From contig JAHDVF020000939.1 in assembly GCA_022606425.2 (NCBI GenBank), forward strand, positions 423,237 to 487,236: DNA of 64,000 nucleotides. The letters are read 5' to 3'. The notes beneath the pieces were generated by a model that had not been told where the DNA came from, searched no databases, and was given only the letters and a program-made list of their open reading frames with translations. Numbering within the stretch: position 1 is the first letter of the stretch; every line of letters starts with the position of its first letter. Source of the DNA: Lepidostoma basale (lineage: Eukaryota; Arthropoda; Insecta; Trichoptera; Lepidostomatidae). Below, piece after piece: positions 1-12,800 of the stretch. A program made the translations under genes and the position numbers.

Positions 1-235
1 CTCCGAGGTGATACGATTAAGCAAAGCTATTGCTCTACCTACCGGCATAACCATTGGCAGGTTGGTTCTGCATCGTGGGAGACAAAACAATCTATGGCCC
101 CTTTGTCGAGGATAATTATCAGGGACGAACAGACCTACATCACTCAGGATTTCTGAGTTGTGTATACAACCGCCTATCAGTCGAAAGAAATGAATATATA
201 GCCTTCTGCCATTGCCTACCTATTTCGGCAGCGTG
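1..235 (-). mobile_element. Jockey-type LINE, 3' ORF2 end fragment
   Basis: Read on the minus strand this matches the same family at 42840-43250. The predicted stretch GLFVPDNYLRQR and the following CRTNLPMVMPVGRA block recur in seven or more copies in this window. It is truncated by the window edge and has damaged frames. Confidence 0.6.
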
Positions 236-352
236 AACTTTGCCGTTTATTTATTGGTTCGCTGAAAACTCTCCCGAGATATCTCGACTTCAGCCCGGCA
301 GTGTTTCTGTTTGTCACGTCAACACCCCTTTGGCATCAGTTAAACTAACTAA

Positions 353-821
353 CTAACCATCACGCCGTCTCCCCGGACGGGTAGGCAGAAAGAATGGAAC
401 GCCACACTGTTCTGTCCTGACATACTTCTCTCGTTCCTCTACATTCATACATTCATACATCTTGTCATGCACGCACATTGATTTCTCCGACTCCTCATGT
501 GAACGACATAATATTTGATTGATTTGATCGTGCCACGTTTTCCTCGGTCTTCCTCTATTTCTAGCTCCGTTTAAGTGATTTACATATAACTTCTTCACCA
601 TTCCGTCTTCACTCATTCTTTCCATGTGTCCAAACCCTTTCATTATTTTGTTCATAACACATTCATTCGCACCACATTCACTTCTTATACTTGCATTTGA
701 CACTCTAGCATATACAGATTTACCACACATTTGTCTTAGAGATATCATTTCTACTGCATTTATTCTACTTTCGTCCTTCTTTTGCCAGTTCCACTTTGCG
801 TGGGCACTGGTGTATCATTAA
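353..821 (-). mobile_element. RTE-like LINE fragment (C-terminal region, TTAG tail)
   Basis: On the minus strand it encodes the C-terminal part of an endonuclease-reverse transcriptase: VEMISLRQMCGK, NKIMKGFGHMERM and GRPRKTWHDQINQIL can be read with one frame change. The 3' end runs into gatggttagttagttag (minus strand), the same tail as other copies in the window. The reverse transcriptase core is missing. Confidence 0.7.
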
Positions 822-1005
822 TGTACAATATTCCTCTTTATACAAATAGCCCCATAGTCACATTTCTTCTATTCAGTTTTGCTCCTGCAATAAAGTTTTT
901 ATAGGAAATATATAATCATCAAAAAAAATGTTTCTTTGAATACACAGTATATTAATAGGTCACCAAGAAAATATAATCTTCTTATAAATAAATGAAATTA
1001 TATTA

Positions 1006-2293
1006 TTAGGTGTATAACTTTGCTTCCGCCGTTTTTTTCCGAAATTCGAGGCTTTATCGTAAAAAACTGGTTATACATTTATGATTCAAAGTATTGTCCA
1101 TCGCTGGCCACTACTTTCTCCCATCTTTCGGGCAGCATACGAATCCCGCGTTGGAAAAACTGGTCATCTTTTGAAGCGATCCACGAATCGATCCAATTTT
1201 TTTACTTCTTCATAAGACCGGAAGTGCTGGTCATCTAGGCCGTGTGCCATTGATCGAAACAAGTGATAGTCCAAGGGAGCAACGTCTGGAGAATACGGCG
1301 AGTGGGGTAGGACTTCCCATTTCAAAGTTTCCAAGTATGTCTTGACCACTTTCGCAACATGGGGTCGAGCATTGTCATGCTGTAAAATCACTTTATCATG
1401 TCTCTCGTTGTATTGCGGCCGTTTGTCTTTCAATGCTCGGCTCAAACGCATTAATTGCGTTCGATAACGATCGCCTGTGATTGTTTCAGTCGGTTTTAAC
1501 AACTCATAATACACTACGCCGAGCTGGTCCCACCAAATACTGAGCATAACCTTGGAACCGTGAATATTCGGTTTGGCCGTCGACGTGGAAGCATGGCCGG
1601 GATATCCCCATGATTTTCTGCGCTTGGGATTATCGTAATGAACCCATTTCTCGTCCCCAGTCACAATGCGATGCAGAAATCCCTTCCGTCTTTGCCTTGC
1701 AAGCAGCTGTTCACAAACACACAAACGCCGTTCAACATCTCTCGGCTTCAACTCGTACGGCACCCAATTTCCTTGTTTCTGAATCATTCCCATGACTTTC
1801 AGGCGTTTTGAAATGGCTGGTTGTGTCACTCCCAATGATCCTGCCAATTCTAGTTGCGTTTGACACGAGTCTTGATCAAGTAATGCCTCCAATTCTGCAT
1901 CATCGAAAACCTTCTCTCTTCCACCGCCATGCTGGTCTTCGACGTTAAAATCACCGTTCTTGAAGCGTTGAAACCACTCTCGGCACGTTCTTTCACTAAT
2001 AGCGGCCTCACCATAGGTATTTGAGAGCATTCGATGAGCCTCAGCCGCAGATTTCTTCATATTAAAGCATAAAATTAAAACCTCCCGCAAATGACGAGAA
2101 TTTGGCTCGTAAGCTGACATGTTTAATCGGGAATAACTTCATGATGCAGACACAAATCGACTAATATTTCGATGGCGTTATGTTTACAAATACTTAAGCT
2201 TATTGTATGACATCTATGATTTATTTATTCCAACTACCACTTACCGCTACTGCCATCTATTGCAAAACGGCGGAAGCAAAGTTATACACCTAA
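1006..2293 (-). mobile_element. Mariner element with perfect 30-bp TIRs
   Basis: The element is 1288 bp, a typical mariner length. The ends TTAGGTGTATAACTTTGC... (1006-1035) and its exact reverse complement (2264-2293) match over 30 bp and are flanked by a TA on each side (1004-1005 and 2294-2295). It holds one transposase reading frame on the minus strand. It lies in the intron before exon 5 of copy A. Confidence 0.95.
1079..2120 (-). pseudogene. Mariner transposase, one frameshift near the C-terminus
   Basis: A 318-residue open frame (2120-1164) carries the N-terminal double helix-turn-helix domain (CREWFQRFKNGDF), the WVPYEL linker motif and all three catalytic aspartates in GDEKWVHYDN, LQHDNARPH and SPDVAPLDYH (D,D34D type). 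The last aspartate motif reads APLD where APSD is usual. After EEVKK an extra T shifts the frame. The other frame continues with the expected family C-terminus to a stop at about 1079, giving about 347 residues, the normal length. The transposase resembles the mauritiana (Mos1) group, but the subfamily is tentative. The single-base lesion and perfect ends suggest a young copy. Confidence 0.9.
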
Positions 2294-2668
2294 TATAAAT
2301 GGCTAAAGTGTTCAAATAACGTAATAAAATCTTTCTTTTTTTCTCCATAAATAGTGTAACAGTTTACTGTTTTAACTACTGAAGTATTTATAATTCTCTT
2401 AGGCAAAAAAATAATAACTAATCAACTGCTTTAAAAAAGCCTTGAAATAGATTTTATTTTCATCTTAAAATTATTTTGAATAGGTATGAACAAATATTGA
2501 TATAATGAATGTTTTAAAAAATGGGCTTATTAAGTTTTTTTAGAAATAATAGCTAAATATTACATTATTTCTAATGTTTCTGTAAATGGCATGTGATGTA
2601 AATTATTTTATGCATTTGATAATTAATAAGGCACATTTGTTCACCTTTTTATACTCTTTGATATTTAA

Positions 2669-3736
2669 CCCTTTGATTTTCGCCACACTAGCGAGAAATC
2701 AAATCAAATCAGTTTATTAACTCAAAAGACATTACAAACAGGAAAATGTTTAAGGCATCTATTGAGTACAGGTAAAATATTATAAAAATACAACATAGTA
2801 CCAGGAACGCATTAGAGATGGTTCGACATTAGGAAGACAAGATACTTTCTAAAGTCAAGAGTATTTGCCTCCTGAACGTACCTTCACTAATATGAAAGAC
2901 GTCGATCTCCGAGGAGACCACGTTCAGCAGACTAATTGCTCTTCCCACCGGTGTCACCAGGGGCAGATTGGTTCTGGTGGCCGGTAGGTTAAACAATTTG
3001 TGCTGTCGCTGTTGGAGAAATCTATCTACAAAAAGACCAACCCTATCTATCTACAACCAAATCTATCTACAAAAAGACCAACACCCTCTAGCACAGCCTG
3101 GATGGCCTCTAGAAGTGCTGGATCCGACGGATCGAAGCCATGATTTATAAAATAATCATCTACAATTTAGATAGAGTGTGAGGGAGTGAGTCAGTGGTAT
3201 TATTAATGATTTTTATATATTTTTAACAAAAAAAAGCATGTTTTAATTAGAATATTTCATTAAATGTAAAAGAAAAGTGTTGTTCTTTTGTAGTTAATGG
3301 GCACAGCGTAAAAAATAATAGTGGATAGCGAGCCATTAAGGGTCTTATGTCTATCAGTTTTGTTTAGATCACATTAATTTATTAAACATTACTTGTAGTG
3401 TCTGGACTCGGCTGGCATTAATTGCACGACTTACAAATTTGACGGTGGTCGCAAGAACGGTGGCTGTTGGCTGTGCACTTTTTTTACACCGTGCGTGAGA
3501 AACTACAGTAGTAAGTTTTTGTGTCGCTCTCGGCCCAGAAATACATGAACACATGCACCTAACTCAAAGGAGATTACAAAATAAGAAAAATAGATTTGTT
3601 TTAATTTGTAAAAATTAAAAAATATATATTTACAGACTGTTTATAAATTATATAATACATTTTACTTTTGAATTATTTTCTCTAAAATTGCGTCTATTTT
3701 GGTACTGTAATCCCAGAAATGCCGGCAACCAAAGGG
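2669..3736. mobile_element. TTAA-flanked MITE (piggyBac-like) with a LINE inserted
   Basis: It starts TTAA-CCCTTTG at 2665 and ends CCGGCAACCAAAGGG-TTAA at 3740. A shorter relative is 17901-18092 and a decayed one is 53128-53685. The region 2699-3125 is a LINE insertion, so the original element was about 640 bp. No transposase was seen. Confidence 0.6.
2699..3125 (-). mobile_element. Jockey-type LINE 3' end inserted in the TTAA MITE
   Basis: It begins aaatcaaatcagtttatt, the reverse complement of the tail aataaactgatttgattt seen at 14750 and 45060. The coding remnant resembles the VTPVGRAI block of the family. The sequence aaatctatctacaaaaagac is repeated at about 3019 and 3057. Confidence 0.55.
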
Positions 3737-3740
3737 TTAA

Positions 3741-4472
3741 CAAGGTTTCAAAGTTTATTTAAAAAAAAAGTGAATAAATAAACATTGCTAATTTAAAGAG
3801 ATTATCTCTTTAGTGGTTTCTTGCTTCATTCGTCATTTCACAATCATAGATTTATCTCTTAATCTTTTTAAATCTCCAGTAAAATACTCTGTAACCTCAT
3901 TGATACCACTTTTCTCTTACATACCGCTTAGCAAAACAAATATACTAGCGCAAAGTACCATAACTCGAGGTATGATACTCTTAAATGGGATGTCAGTTGA
4001 TATGAATATTTTTCAAATGGGCACTATCAAATTATTCAAATAAAATAAAAATTTATGTGTTTGTTGATATTTAGAATACTAAACAACGAATTGTTCCTAT
4101 TCAATGTTCCTAAAACCATTGAGAAATGCTAACAACGATCATTGTTCTCTAAATGATAACTCATGAACGCTCGAATTTACATACTTTCTGTTGGACAAAT
4201 ATTGTATCACACTTGCACGCTTGTAATAAATGGAAGAAAGAAAGGGATAGCGCGCAGCCAGTAGACGGTCCGTACCTTATCTAATTTCATGCACGGACAA
4301 TGAAGTATAAAATTTATTTCCTAAATTATTATAATTATGGATGGTAGCATTTTTCGCTTATATTTTTAAAAACATTACAGCAACCAAAGGATTAAGAGAA
4401 ATAGTGTATTTTTATTTTCATGGTGACTTCCACTATGGAATTTCAGTAAAAACTTTAAAAAAATATATAATA
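3741..4472. other. AT-rich intron, no gene recognised
   Basis: No coding or structured signal stands out. At about 4376-4392, cagcaaccaaaggattaa resembles a decayed right end of the TTAA MITE family. Confidence 0.4.
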
Positions 4473-5074
4473 CAGTAAAACCTCGATATAACAGACTAAT
4501 TAGGGGGAGGGGGTGTTCGTTAAAGCCGAAAGTCCGTTATATAAAAATAGGTTTAAAATTAATCAAAAAACTTTTTTTTTAAATATGTACACTGTATTTA
4601 GATGTAAATAAACAATACAAAACACAAACAAAATCTATTTATTGTCTTTGGACACTCGTCGTGAAGTGACGTTGCTGTTTGATATCAACGCGCATGCTTT
4701 CGGTAATCTTGCTTTGAAAAAGGAATCAAGTTTTGTTTGGTCTTTTGAAGTTTGCTGTTTTTTTTATAATCAACTCTCTAAAATTACATAAAAGCGTATT
4801 TGAACTTCGTTATCTGATGAAATGTCAATAATTGTTATTAGATCGTCGAGATGTGATCTTACCACTGATAACTTCATTTTTGGTAGTGTTGTTTCTTCTT
4901 CTTCGTTATCTTTACTTCCATCCTCATATTTTAGATTCATTTCATCTGCTATTTCACTTTCAGTCATGTGTAATATTAACAGGACGTTTTTAATTTTTTT
5001 ACATTTGACCGTAATTTTTGTCCTTTATATCTGAAGTTTGCTAAATAGAGGTCCGTTATATCGAGGTTTTACTG
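4473..5074. mobile_element. Tigger/pogo-type element, short
   Basis: The terminal repeats CAGTAAAACCTCGATATAAC and its reverse complement (5055-5074) are flanked by TA. The minus strand at 4967-4770 encodes an acidic fragment (MTESEIADEMN ... LVVRSHLDDLI-like) resembling the C-terminal tail of Tigger transposases, so this is an internally deleted element. Confidence 0.75.
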
Positions 5075-5076
5075 TA

Positions 5077-5795
5077 TATCTAAATTTCATTGGATAAAAA
5101 TTAATAAAAATATTTTTGATGTCAATGTTCATCATATCTTGTGTTGGGGCACTATTTTCTGGGCTACTACCAACCTTCCATGTACGAGTATGTTGATGAA
5201 ACCAAAAAAACATGTTCTTTATAATCATATTGCTTCTACTAACCAATAAAGTAATTAAATAACTTTTAACATCAGAGCTTCATATTGACTGTAAATATCA
5301 ATTTTGATATGAACAGAGTAAACCTGCCCTTGGTTTATTCATTCAGTGCCATAAAATCACTTTGTTAACATTATTTAGCGACACATTTGTTCTTGGTTAC
5401 TTTTTGCTGAATAACTTTGTTCATTTATTTATTCATTTTATTTTCCCACAAGTTTTTGTTCTTTTTATACTTGCATTTCATACAAATCAGCGGAAGTATA
5501 CAAATTTTCATAAATTCATGTTTGTTTTTACCATTACATATATATTTATGTAAAAATTTGAACACAAAACACTATTGAATCCCTCCCATGTCGAATTATG
5601 CACTGTTAATTTTTTTTGGTATAAAATTTCTGGTAATCATGATTGATTTCACAAATTATTATATACAAAAGTGGTTTTTAATATTGTTGAAAATGTCAGT
5701 TTTCTAAAAGTTTTACGGAAATAACATGTAAAACTTTTAGAAAACTGCTTTATTAGAAAATTACCCATGTTATAAAATATATATATTATTATGAG
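5077..5795. other. AT-rich intron with a short palindrome
   Basis: Mostly unassigned. At 5697-5747, agttttctaaaagttttac and its reverse complement form a palindrome related to the repeat module at 37340-37560. Confidence 0.4.
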
Positions 5796-6230
5796 GGTTT
5801 CGTGAATGCCGATCTACGTAAAGGGAAAGGTATACAAAGCGGCTGTGCGACCAGCCGTTTGGAGTGTTGGCCACTCAAAAAACAACGGGAGGATAAACTG
5901 CACAGGACCGAAATGAGTAATGTTGTTCAATCATATCAGGAACATACACATCCGCAGCAGGTTTAGAGTGAGGCCAATCTCGGATAAACTTGAGGAGAAC
6001 CGTCTGAGATGGTACGGTCACGTCATGCGGCGACCATGCTACAAGGAGGGTAATGGAAGCGGACCAGCGACCCAGGGGATGTGGCCCAAGTTGATATGAA
6101 TGGGACTCATTCAAAGAACTATCAAAAGAGTTTGAATCCCACCAGATGCCATTCAGGACAGTCCTGGAGCCAAGACACCAAGCATATAAATGGGACAAGG
6201 CTAGGAAGAAGAGAAATAAGTATGAGGGTT
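5796..6230 (+). mobile_element. Degenerate RTE-like LINE fragment
   Basis: The plus-strand translation gives YKAAVRPAV then LEENRLRWYGHVMRRP, a common region of the RTE C-terminal domain. It contains several stops and frame changes. Confidence 0.5.
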
Positions 6231-6380
6231 TCGACTGATGCAGTCAATTGAGATTTTCATCAGGATATCATAATTTTAAAAGTTGCCATTACATTACTAT
6301 TCTGTTCTGTTGGTAAATTAAGTTTTAAATTTTGAAACATTCTTTAATTTTCACCGTTCTCTCAAACTTCATGATTTTAA

Positions 6381-6613
6381 CCCTTTCCGGTTCACAAAAA
6401 TAAAAGTTCCATCAGGTCTACAATAGATTTACACAATTACAGGGTAAAACAATACATCCAGATTTGTATCTACACTGCGAGCGAGAAAAAATTATGTTTA
6501 CTTGTATTTTGACACTAAACTGATGAAGAAGAAAAATGTCGAATGACATTCGACATAGGACTCACTGGAATAAAGTTGATGTTGAATGTCATTCGACATA
6601 GGACCGGAAAGGG
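6381..6613. mobile_element. TTAA-flanked MITE
   Basis: It has the ends TTAA-CCCTTTCCGGTTC and GGACCGGAAAGGG-TTAA and is 233 bp long, with no coding capacity. Inside, gacattcgacataggac is repeated near its right end (about 6543 and 6587). Confidence 0.7.
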
Positions 6614-6617
6614 TTAA

Positions 6618-6720
6618 CCCATTTTAGTTTGACCGGGTGGTGGACTAGGGTATAGAATGGTTGGCTCCTGATCCAGGAGACTTGGGTTCAAGCCTAGACA
6701 CGACTTCTTCATAATAATGA
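6618..6720 (+). repeat. tRNA-derived SINE (family 2)
   Basis: An A-box-like ggtggtggactaggg and a B-box-like gggttcaagcc lie about 50 bases apart. A second copy is at about 26840-26935. The cloverleaf is not intact, so this is not called a tRNA gene. Confidence 0.5.
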
Positions 6721-6819
6721 GCTATTTACTGCACATATTGGAGATTGTATAATATATATTTTTTATAAAAATATGTATATTGGAACTAACATATAATCTA
6801 ACCTAATTTTTGTTGATAG

Positions 6820-9800
6820 GTAAAACTTGCACGTTTGCGCTGGTCTTTGCGCAGCTGTATACCGCCGATGGGACATGCCACGGACTGCACGGGTTCCTGG
6901 TGCCCGTCCGGGATCCTGGCACCATGCTGCCCTATCCTGGTGTCATCATCGGAGATATAGGAGAGAAAATCGGCCTCAACGGAATTGATAATGGGTACTT
7001 TCAATAATATTACCTAAACTAATTATGTTTGAAATTTTAATATTTAAATATTGTGGTTAACGTAAATAACACTTGAGTGCTGATGACACATATCCGTATC
7101 AAAGTATAGTTAGTAGCCTCCCTGAGGACGCGTATTTGCATCATGCTTCTATTGTGTGTGTATGAACAGATTTTTGTATAGTTTAGTATGATATTCGCCA
7201 ATTACAACACAGTGCACCGCAAACCGTTAAATTGGAAATGAAATTCCCATTATTTTGTTGAAGTGCAATTTGCGCTGCCATCTGTAGGTTATAATTGATA
7301 ACTTTTTGATTGTTTACAATACAGAAGTTTTTTCATATAAAATTTATCTGTAAAGCAGAAAATAACAACAAGTTTGATAGAATAGGCCGCCACACTACTC
7401 TCTCCTGACAGACCTCTAGCTTCCTCCACATTCATACAGCGACTCATAAATGCCCGTCGATTCTTCCAATTACTAATATCGAAAGCTTAACCGAGCTTCA
7501 AAATTTAGTTTATTTGTTCATGCCAGGTCTTTCATTCATATTGTTAACATACTTTCTTAATCATTATTTCTACATCCATGCATTCCATATGTCCAAACCA
7601 ATGCAATGATCTTTTCGTAATTTTGTTCATAATACTTCCTTCTGCTCTACATCCATCCATTTCTGTTATAGCATTTGAAATTTTGCCATACATTATTTTA
7701 CCACACATATGTCTAAAGCAGTGGTTCCCAAACTTTTTTGTCCGGTGGACCCCTTGCTGATTTTTTTTATTTTGTGCAAACCCCCCACTTTCGTAATATT
7801 GTTTTTTTTTACAAACCATTTTTACATTCACCTAAAAAAATTGTGACACATTTTTGTTGTTATGGAAGTTATGTAAATATTACAATGGATATTTTTCATT
7901 GCCGACCTTTTTTTTTTTTTAGCTCAACAGCGACTTCTGGCCAGTAGAATTCCGCAGCGACCAATTTTATTTAGCTCATTCGAAAAATTGGACATTCGAT
8001 TTTCCCAAAGGACCAAAAAAAAGTATGGCCGCCGCCGAATTCTACTGAAGTCGTTATTGAGCTAAAAAAAATAAGGTCGACAACGAAAAATATCCGCAGA
8101 CCCCTGACGGTTGCTCAGGGACCCCCAAATCAATTGTTAAATTTTCCGCGGACCCCCTGAATCGACGTCGGACCCCAGCGGTCCCTGAAGATCCCAGGGA
8201 CCGCTGGGGGTCCGTATGGACCACTGGTATAAAGGATCTCATCTCGACCGCATTTATTCTGCTCTCATCCTTCTTGTGCCAGCCGCATGCTTTGCTTCCA
8301 TAAATAAGGGTTAAAACTAGAACCCCATTGTGAATGGCCATTTTCGCTTTGATTGATGAATTCTTGTTTCTAATAATTATTGTTAAAGGTGTTTTGTAAA
8401 TAATTGTAAAGACTATTGATTTTTCTTTTTCTATTTATGATTTGTGGTAATATATAGGCTTCTTCTTCGTTGTCATGTCGGGTTCCCCTGACGCCGACTA
8501 TTACCTGAGAGTGCATGTTCTTGTCTTACACAGTTCTAAATAGGGGCTCGACTTCTGAATGTTCCGGAGCCAAGAGATCTGTCTTCTTCCCACATCTTGT
8601 CAAACCTCTATTTTGCCCTTAATGATCAAGTTTTCTTCTTTATAGATAAATTGAGTATAAAAAAATTGTCTATTACATTAAATATATAAATATAGCATTA
8701 TTATTGACACGAAGATACCTAGAAAAAAATTGAATTGGTTTGTGTAGACTGGTAATGAGTACAAAAAATATAGGTTTTATCATACTCATAATCAGCTTTC
8801 TGCATGTATTTTTTTTTAATGTGTATTATATAGTTTTTCTCTCTCTCTAGTTTGAGTTACTTATTTCATGAAAGTTCACACTCATTTAAATAAATTTCCA
8901 TATTCAATAATTAATCAAATGTCTAATAATCCCTTCACTCCTCCACTCGTGGACAAAGGCCTCCTACATTTGCTTCCACGTCACTCTGTCTTGTACAGAC
9001 TGCATCCAGGTTATTCCGACATGTCTGTTAATATCATCATTTTACCATAGTTGCGATCGCCCTGCACTTCTCTTTGCCGTCCACAGTCTCCAAGCCAGCA
9101 GTCTTATTGTCCATTTTTCGTCCGAGCTTCTGGCTACGTGACCTGCCCATTGCCATTTTAGAGTCGCCACCCGGTGGATGATGTCAGTGACCTTTGTTTT
9201 TTCTCTCACCGTATCGTTTCTGACTCTGTCTCTTAGGCTTATTCCAAACATGGCTCTTTCGGTCACTCGTAGTTTCTCGTTACTTTGTTTGGACAATGTT
9301 ATAGTTTCAAGGCCTTAAGTAGCAACTGGCAATAATCCCTTTCTGAGGCAAAAAATGTCATTCCCATAAACTATTAATTATTTCTAGGAAAGAGAAATAT
9401 ACATTCATGTTAATTAATTTCAGCATTCGTTTGTTTTCACATTTACCGCTTACCTAATTATTAAAATGATAAATAACTCAGTTGAGAAATAGAATTTTAA
9501 GATACTCATTTATAACATCAGAAAGCCCCTTTAATAAGCAATCCATTGACTAAAATCTGTCAAATTTTGTATTTCCTAGTTCTAGTATTGAGTCCACGAT
9601 ATAGACTTTTGCAGTTATAAAAAAACAACTTACTATACACGCAGTACGGAGTATCCTTGGCTCTATCCAACGGCATTTCTCTTGGGTATGCTATGATAAA
9701 CTCCCTTCAATTGAGGAGGGAAGGGTTTACAGCGACACATTTTTTCAAGCTGATTCGGAGCTCTATTGAGAACCCCTATGTTCTGGAACAAATAGATCTT

Positions 9801-12800
9801 TTTGTTTCTGATGGTTACCTGCGACAGGGCTGACATCAATTGTTCTTTGCTCCGTCATGCAGAACCAACCTGCCTTTGGTGATGCCAGTAGGAAGACCAA
9901 TTTGGACGTTGAATTTAACTGTCTCGGATTTGGACATTTTTATTTTCAGCGAGGCAGTGTTCCTAAAAAATATATTACAAACTCTGCCTCACTGACATAT
10001 TTGTGATTCTTCTAAGATACTCGTATGTTACATTATTATATTTTTGTTTACCATTTTGTGTCCAAATGAGTTGTATAAATGTTTTTCGTTTGTTATGTCT
10101 CATTTGTGTATAAGAAAAATAAATAAATATAATAATAACAATCAATCAATCTTCAAATTATTATTTTTAGATTCGTTATGTTCCAACATTACCGCATCAA
10201 GCGTGAGAATCTCCTGAATCGTACTGGCGATGTGACCCCAGAGGGGGAATATGAGAGCTCCTTCACGGAGCCGGGGAAGATCTTGGGCGCTGCCCTGGAG
10301 AACCTGTCGGCCGGCCGAGTCGGCATCATGCAGGAGAGCACACACACACTCACCTCTGCCATCACGATAGCCATCCGGTACGGGGCGGTGCGCAAGCAAT
10401 TTGGTGACGATGGGCAGGGCGAAATGCCTATTCTTGAATATCAACTACACGTAAGTATTTTAATTTTGAAATCATATTCTTCAGAGAGAGTTGTAACTCA
10501 CGGCATAACAAGTTTTCATACCAAAATGAAAGTGCTTTTCATACCAAAACGAAAGTGCTTTTTGCACCAGAACGAAATTACTTTTCACACCAGAATAATA
10601 GTGCTTTTTATTCCAGAACAAAGTGTTTTTTGCACCAGAATGAAAGTGTTGTTTATTAAATTAATTATTAGCCTCAAACTTTTTTGTTCTTACATTATTC
10701 ACAAGATATGTATATAACCGATTCACTGTGGAACTATTTTTGTAATTTTGTATCGATAAAACAAACTGTTCACTTACCACCTTATATTTTAATACCAATT
10801 TAGGATAGGGATTAAATACTCCTTTAGGATCCAATAAAACTATTTTTATCCATTGAAACATAAATACAATTACACTTTTGTCACTTGAAAGAAAAATCAT
10901 TTAATCTTAACTATTGGTTTACAAATGTGTGTTTGCGGCTTTGCTTTTCCTAATTTCGACATGCTAGTATTATTCTAATCACCAAGTATTTTAGAAACAA
11001 TGTGACGTGTGGTCTGAGTCATTTTCTCGGGAACCAATCAGATTGATTTCTATAACCAATACCACTACCCAAGCTATGTACCATAATATAGGAGGTGTTA
11101 CTCACACTATTCAAAAGATTCTCCCTAAGCCGGACGGACTGTACATGCTCTGTTTCAATGTGTTAATTTTTTTCTAGCAATGGCGGCTGTTTCCGTATCT
11201 CGCTGCAGCTGCTGTCATGAAAGTGTACATAGCCGTATTCACCGATATTTATTTAGAGACAGTACAAAAATCCAATGCTGGGGAAAAGTTAGATCATTTG
11301 GTAAGTTCTAATTTTTAGTTCATGTTTTGTAATACTGTGAAACCCGGAAATTGTAAACGGGGGGGTATTGAAAAAATCATTTAATTTTTTTTTAAATCAC
11401 ATAGATTAGTTTGTGAAACGTGTGCCAAAAAATCAAACGAAACCGATGAAAAAATGGAAGAAAATATTGTAATTAACTTAACGAATAAAACAAAACAAAA
11501 ATGTTAAATCTGTATATAAATGATGATTGCGAATAATGTCAAAAAGAACGAAGCGTTACAAATCAAGTCGAAAACCGAATGTTGGCCAATCACCATGTTG
11601 CTCGCCGTATGCCGACCAATCACAACGTCGCTCGCTGACTAATCATGTGCCTGTTGTGCCGACTCATTGTCAAGTGCGCGTAACTCGCATATTTACAATA
11701 TTTTCAATGTAAATTGGGTAAAAAACGTAAAAGTGGGTAAAAAACGTAAAAATCGCAATTGGCGGAAAATCATTAAATATGGGGCGTAAAATCCGGGTTT
11801 CAATGTATATAATTCTATTGACCTAATACTCCATAAATGTATTGAATTAATTACATTAGCTCGTATTTTATTAGCTTTGTGATAGTGTAACACTTTATAA
11901 ATATTGAATTTATATTCTTTCGTAATTATACTTTTGAGAATATGTATCCAGATGCCACCAAATAAAAAATATGTTTTAAACCTATTCACTACTGGATTAT
12001 TTATGTAAATAATATTTTATCGATAAAAAAACTTTTCAGTTATCAAATTATATTTAAATACTCCTGAAATCATCAATATTAGTGATCTGCAGTGAATATT
12101 CTGTTGAATATACAGTACACTCCTGATTTTACAGGGTCGGGTTAACCGGGAAGCGGATTTTCCGGGACACTTGAGTCATTGAAAAAATATTTTATAAAAA
12201 CAAAAATATTTCGCAACAGTACTTCTAATGACATTGAATGTTTAGTTCACATTGGCGCCACCGCCTACATACTTTTGTGACTCTAAAGTCGTAATTTTAT
12301 TTTCTGTGAATAAGTGTCTATGGTATAATGGATAAACGCAAACGAGTCGTACTTTCAATTGAACAAAAACTTGAAATAATTCAAAAGTTTGAAAATGGTG
12401 CAAACATTAAATATTTATTGAATCAATATAATGTTTGGTGATCAAACTATGCGGGACATCATTAATAAAAAGAGAAAAAAATGTTTTTGGATTAATCGGG
12501 AAATTGATTTTACAGGATTTTTTTTCACCATCCATCCCGGAAAATCGGGAGTGTACTGTATTTTATTTTGTGTCAGCATATTTATGAATTACTCTGTCTA
12601 TGTGTTGATTAAAATTAATAATACCTGATTTGTTTTTCTTCCTAGAGTGAAATAGTTGCAGAAATCCATGCCATGGTGTCAGCATCTAAGCCCCTGCTAA
12701 CCTGGACCGCACTTCACTCCACACAGGAAGCCCGAGAGGCCTGTGGGGGCCATGGCTATCTCAAAGTATACTTTCTTAACTATCCCTATTTTTTACTTAT

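Noticed and set aside
5875..6198. 107-codon minus-strand open frame
   Set aside because: The plus strand carries recognisable RTE text (LRWYGHVMRRP); the minus frame is a shadow.
10178..10717. 179-codon frame as a complete small gene
   Set aside because: It is exon 6 of copy A plus intron read-through into a minisatellite. The splice donor is clear.
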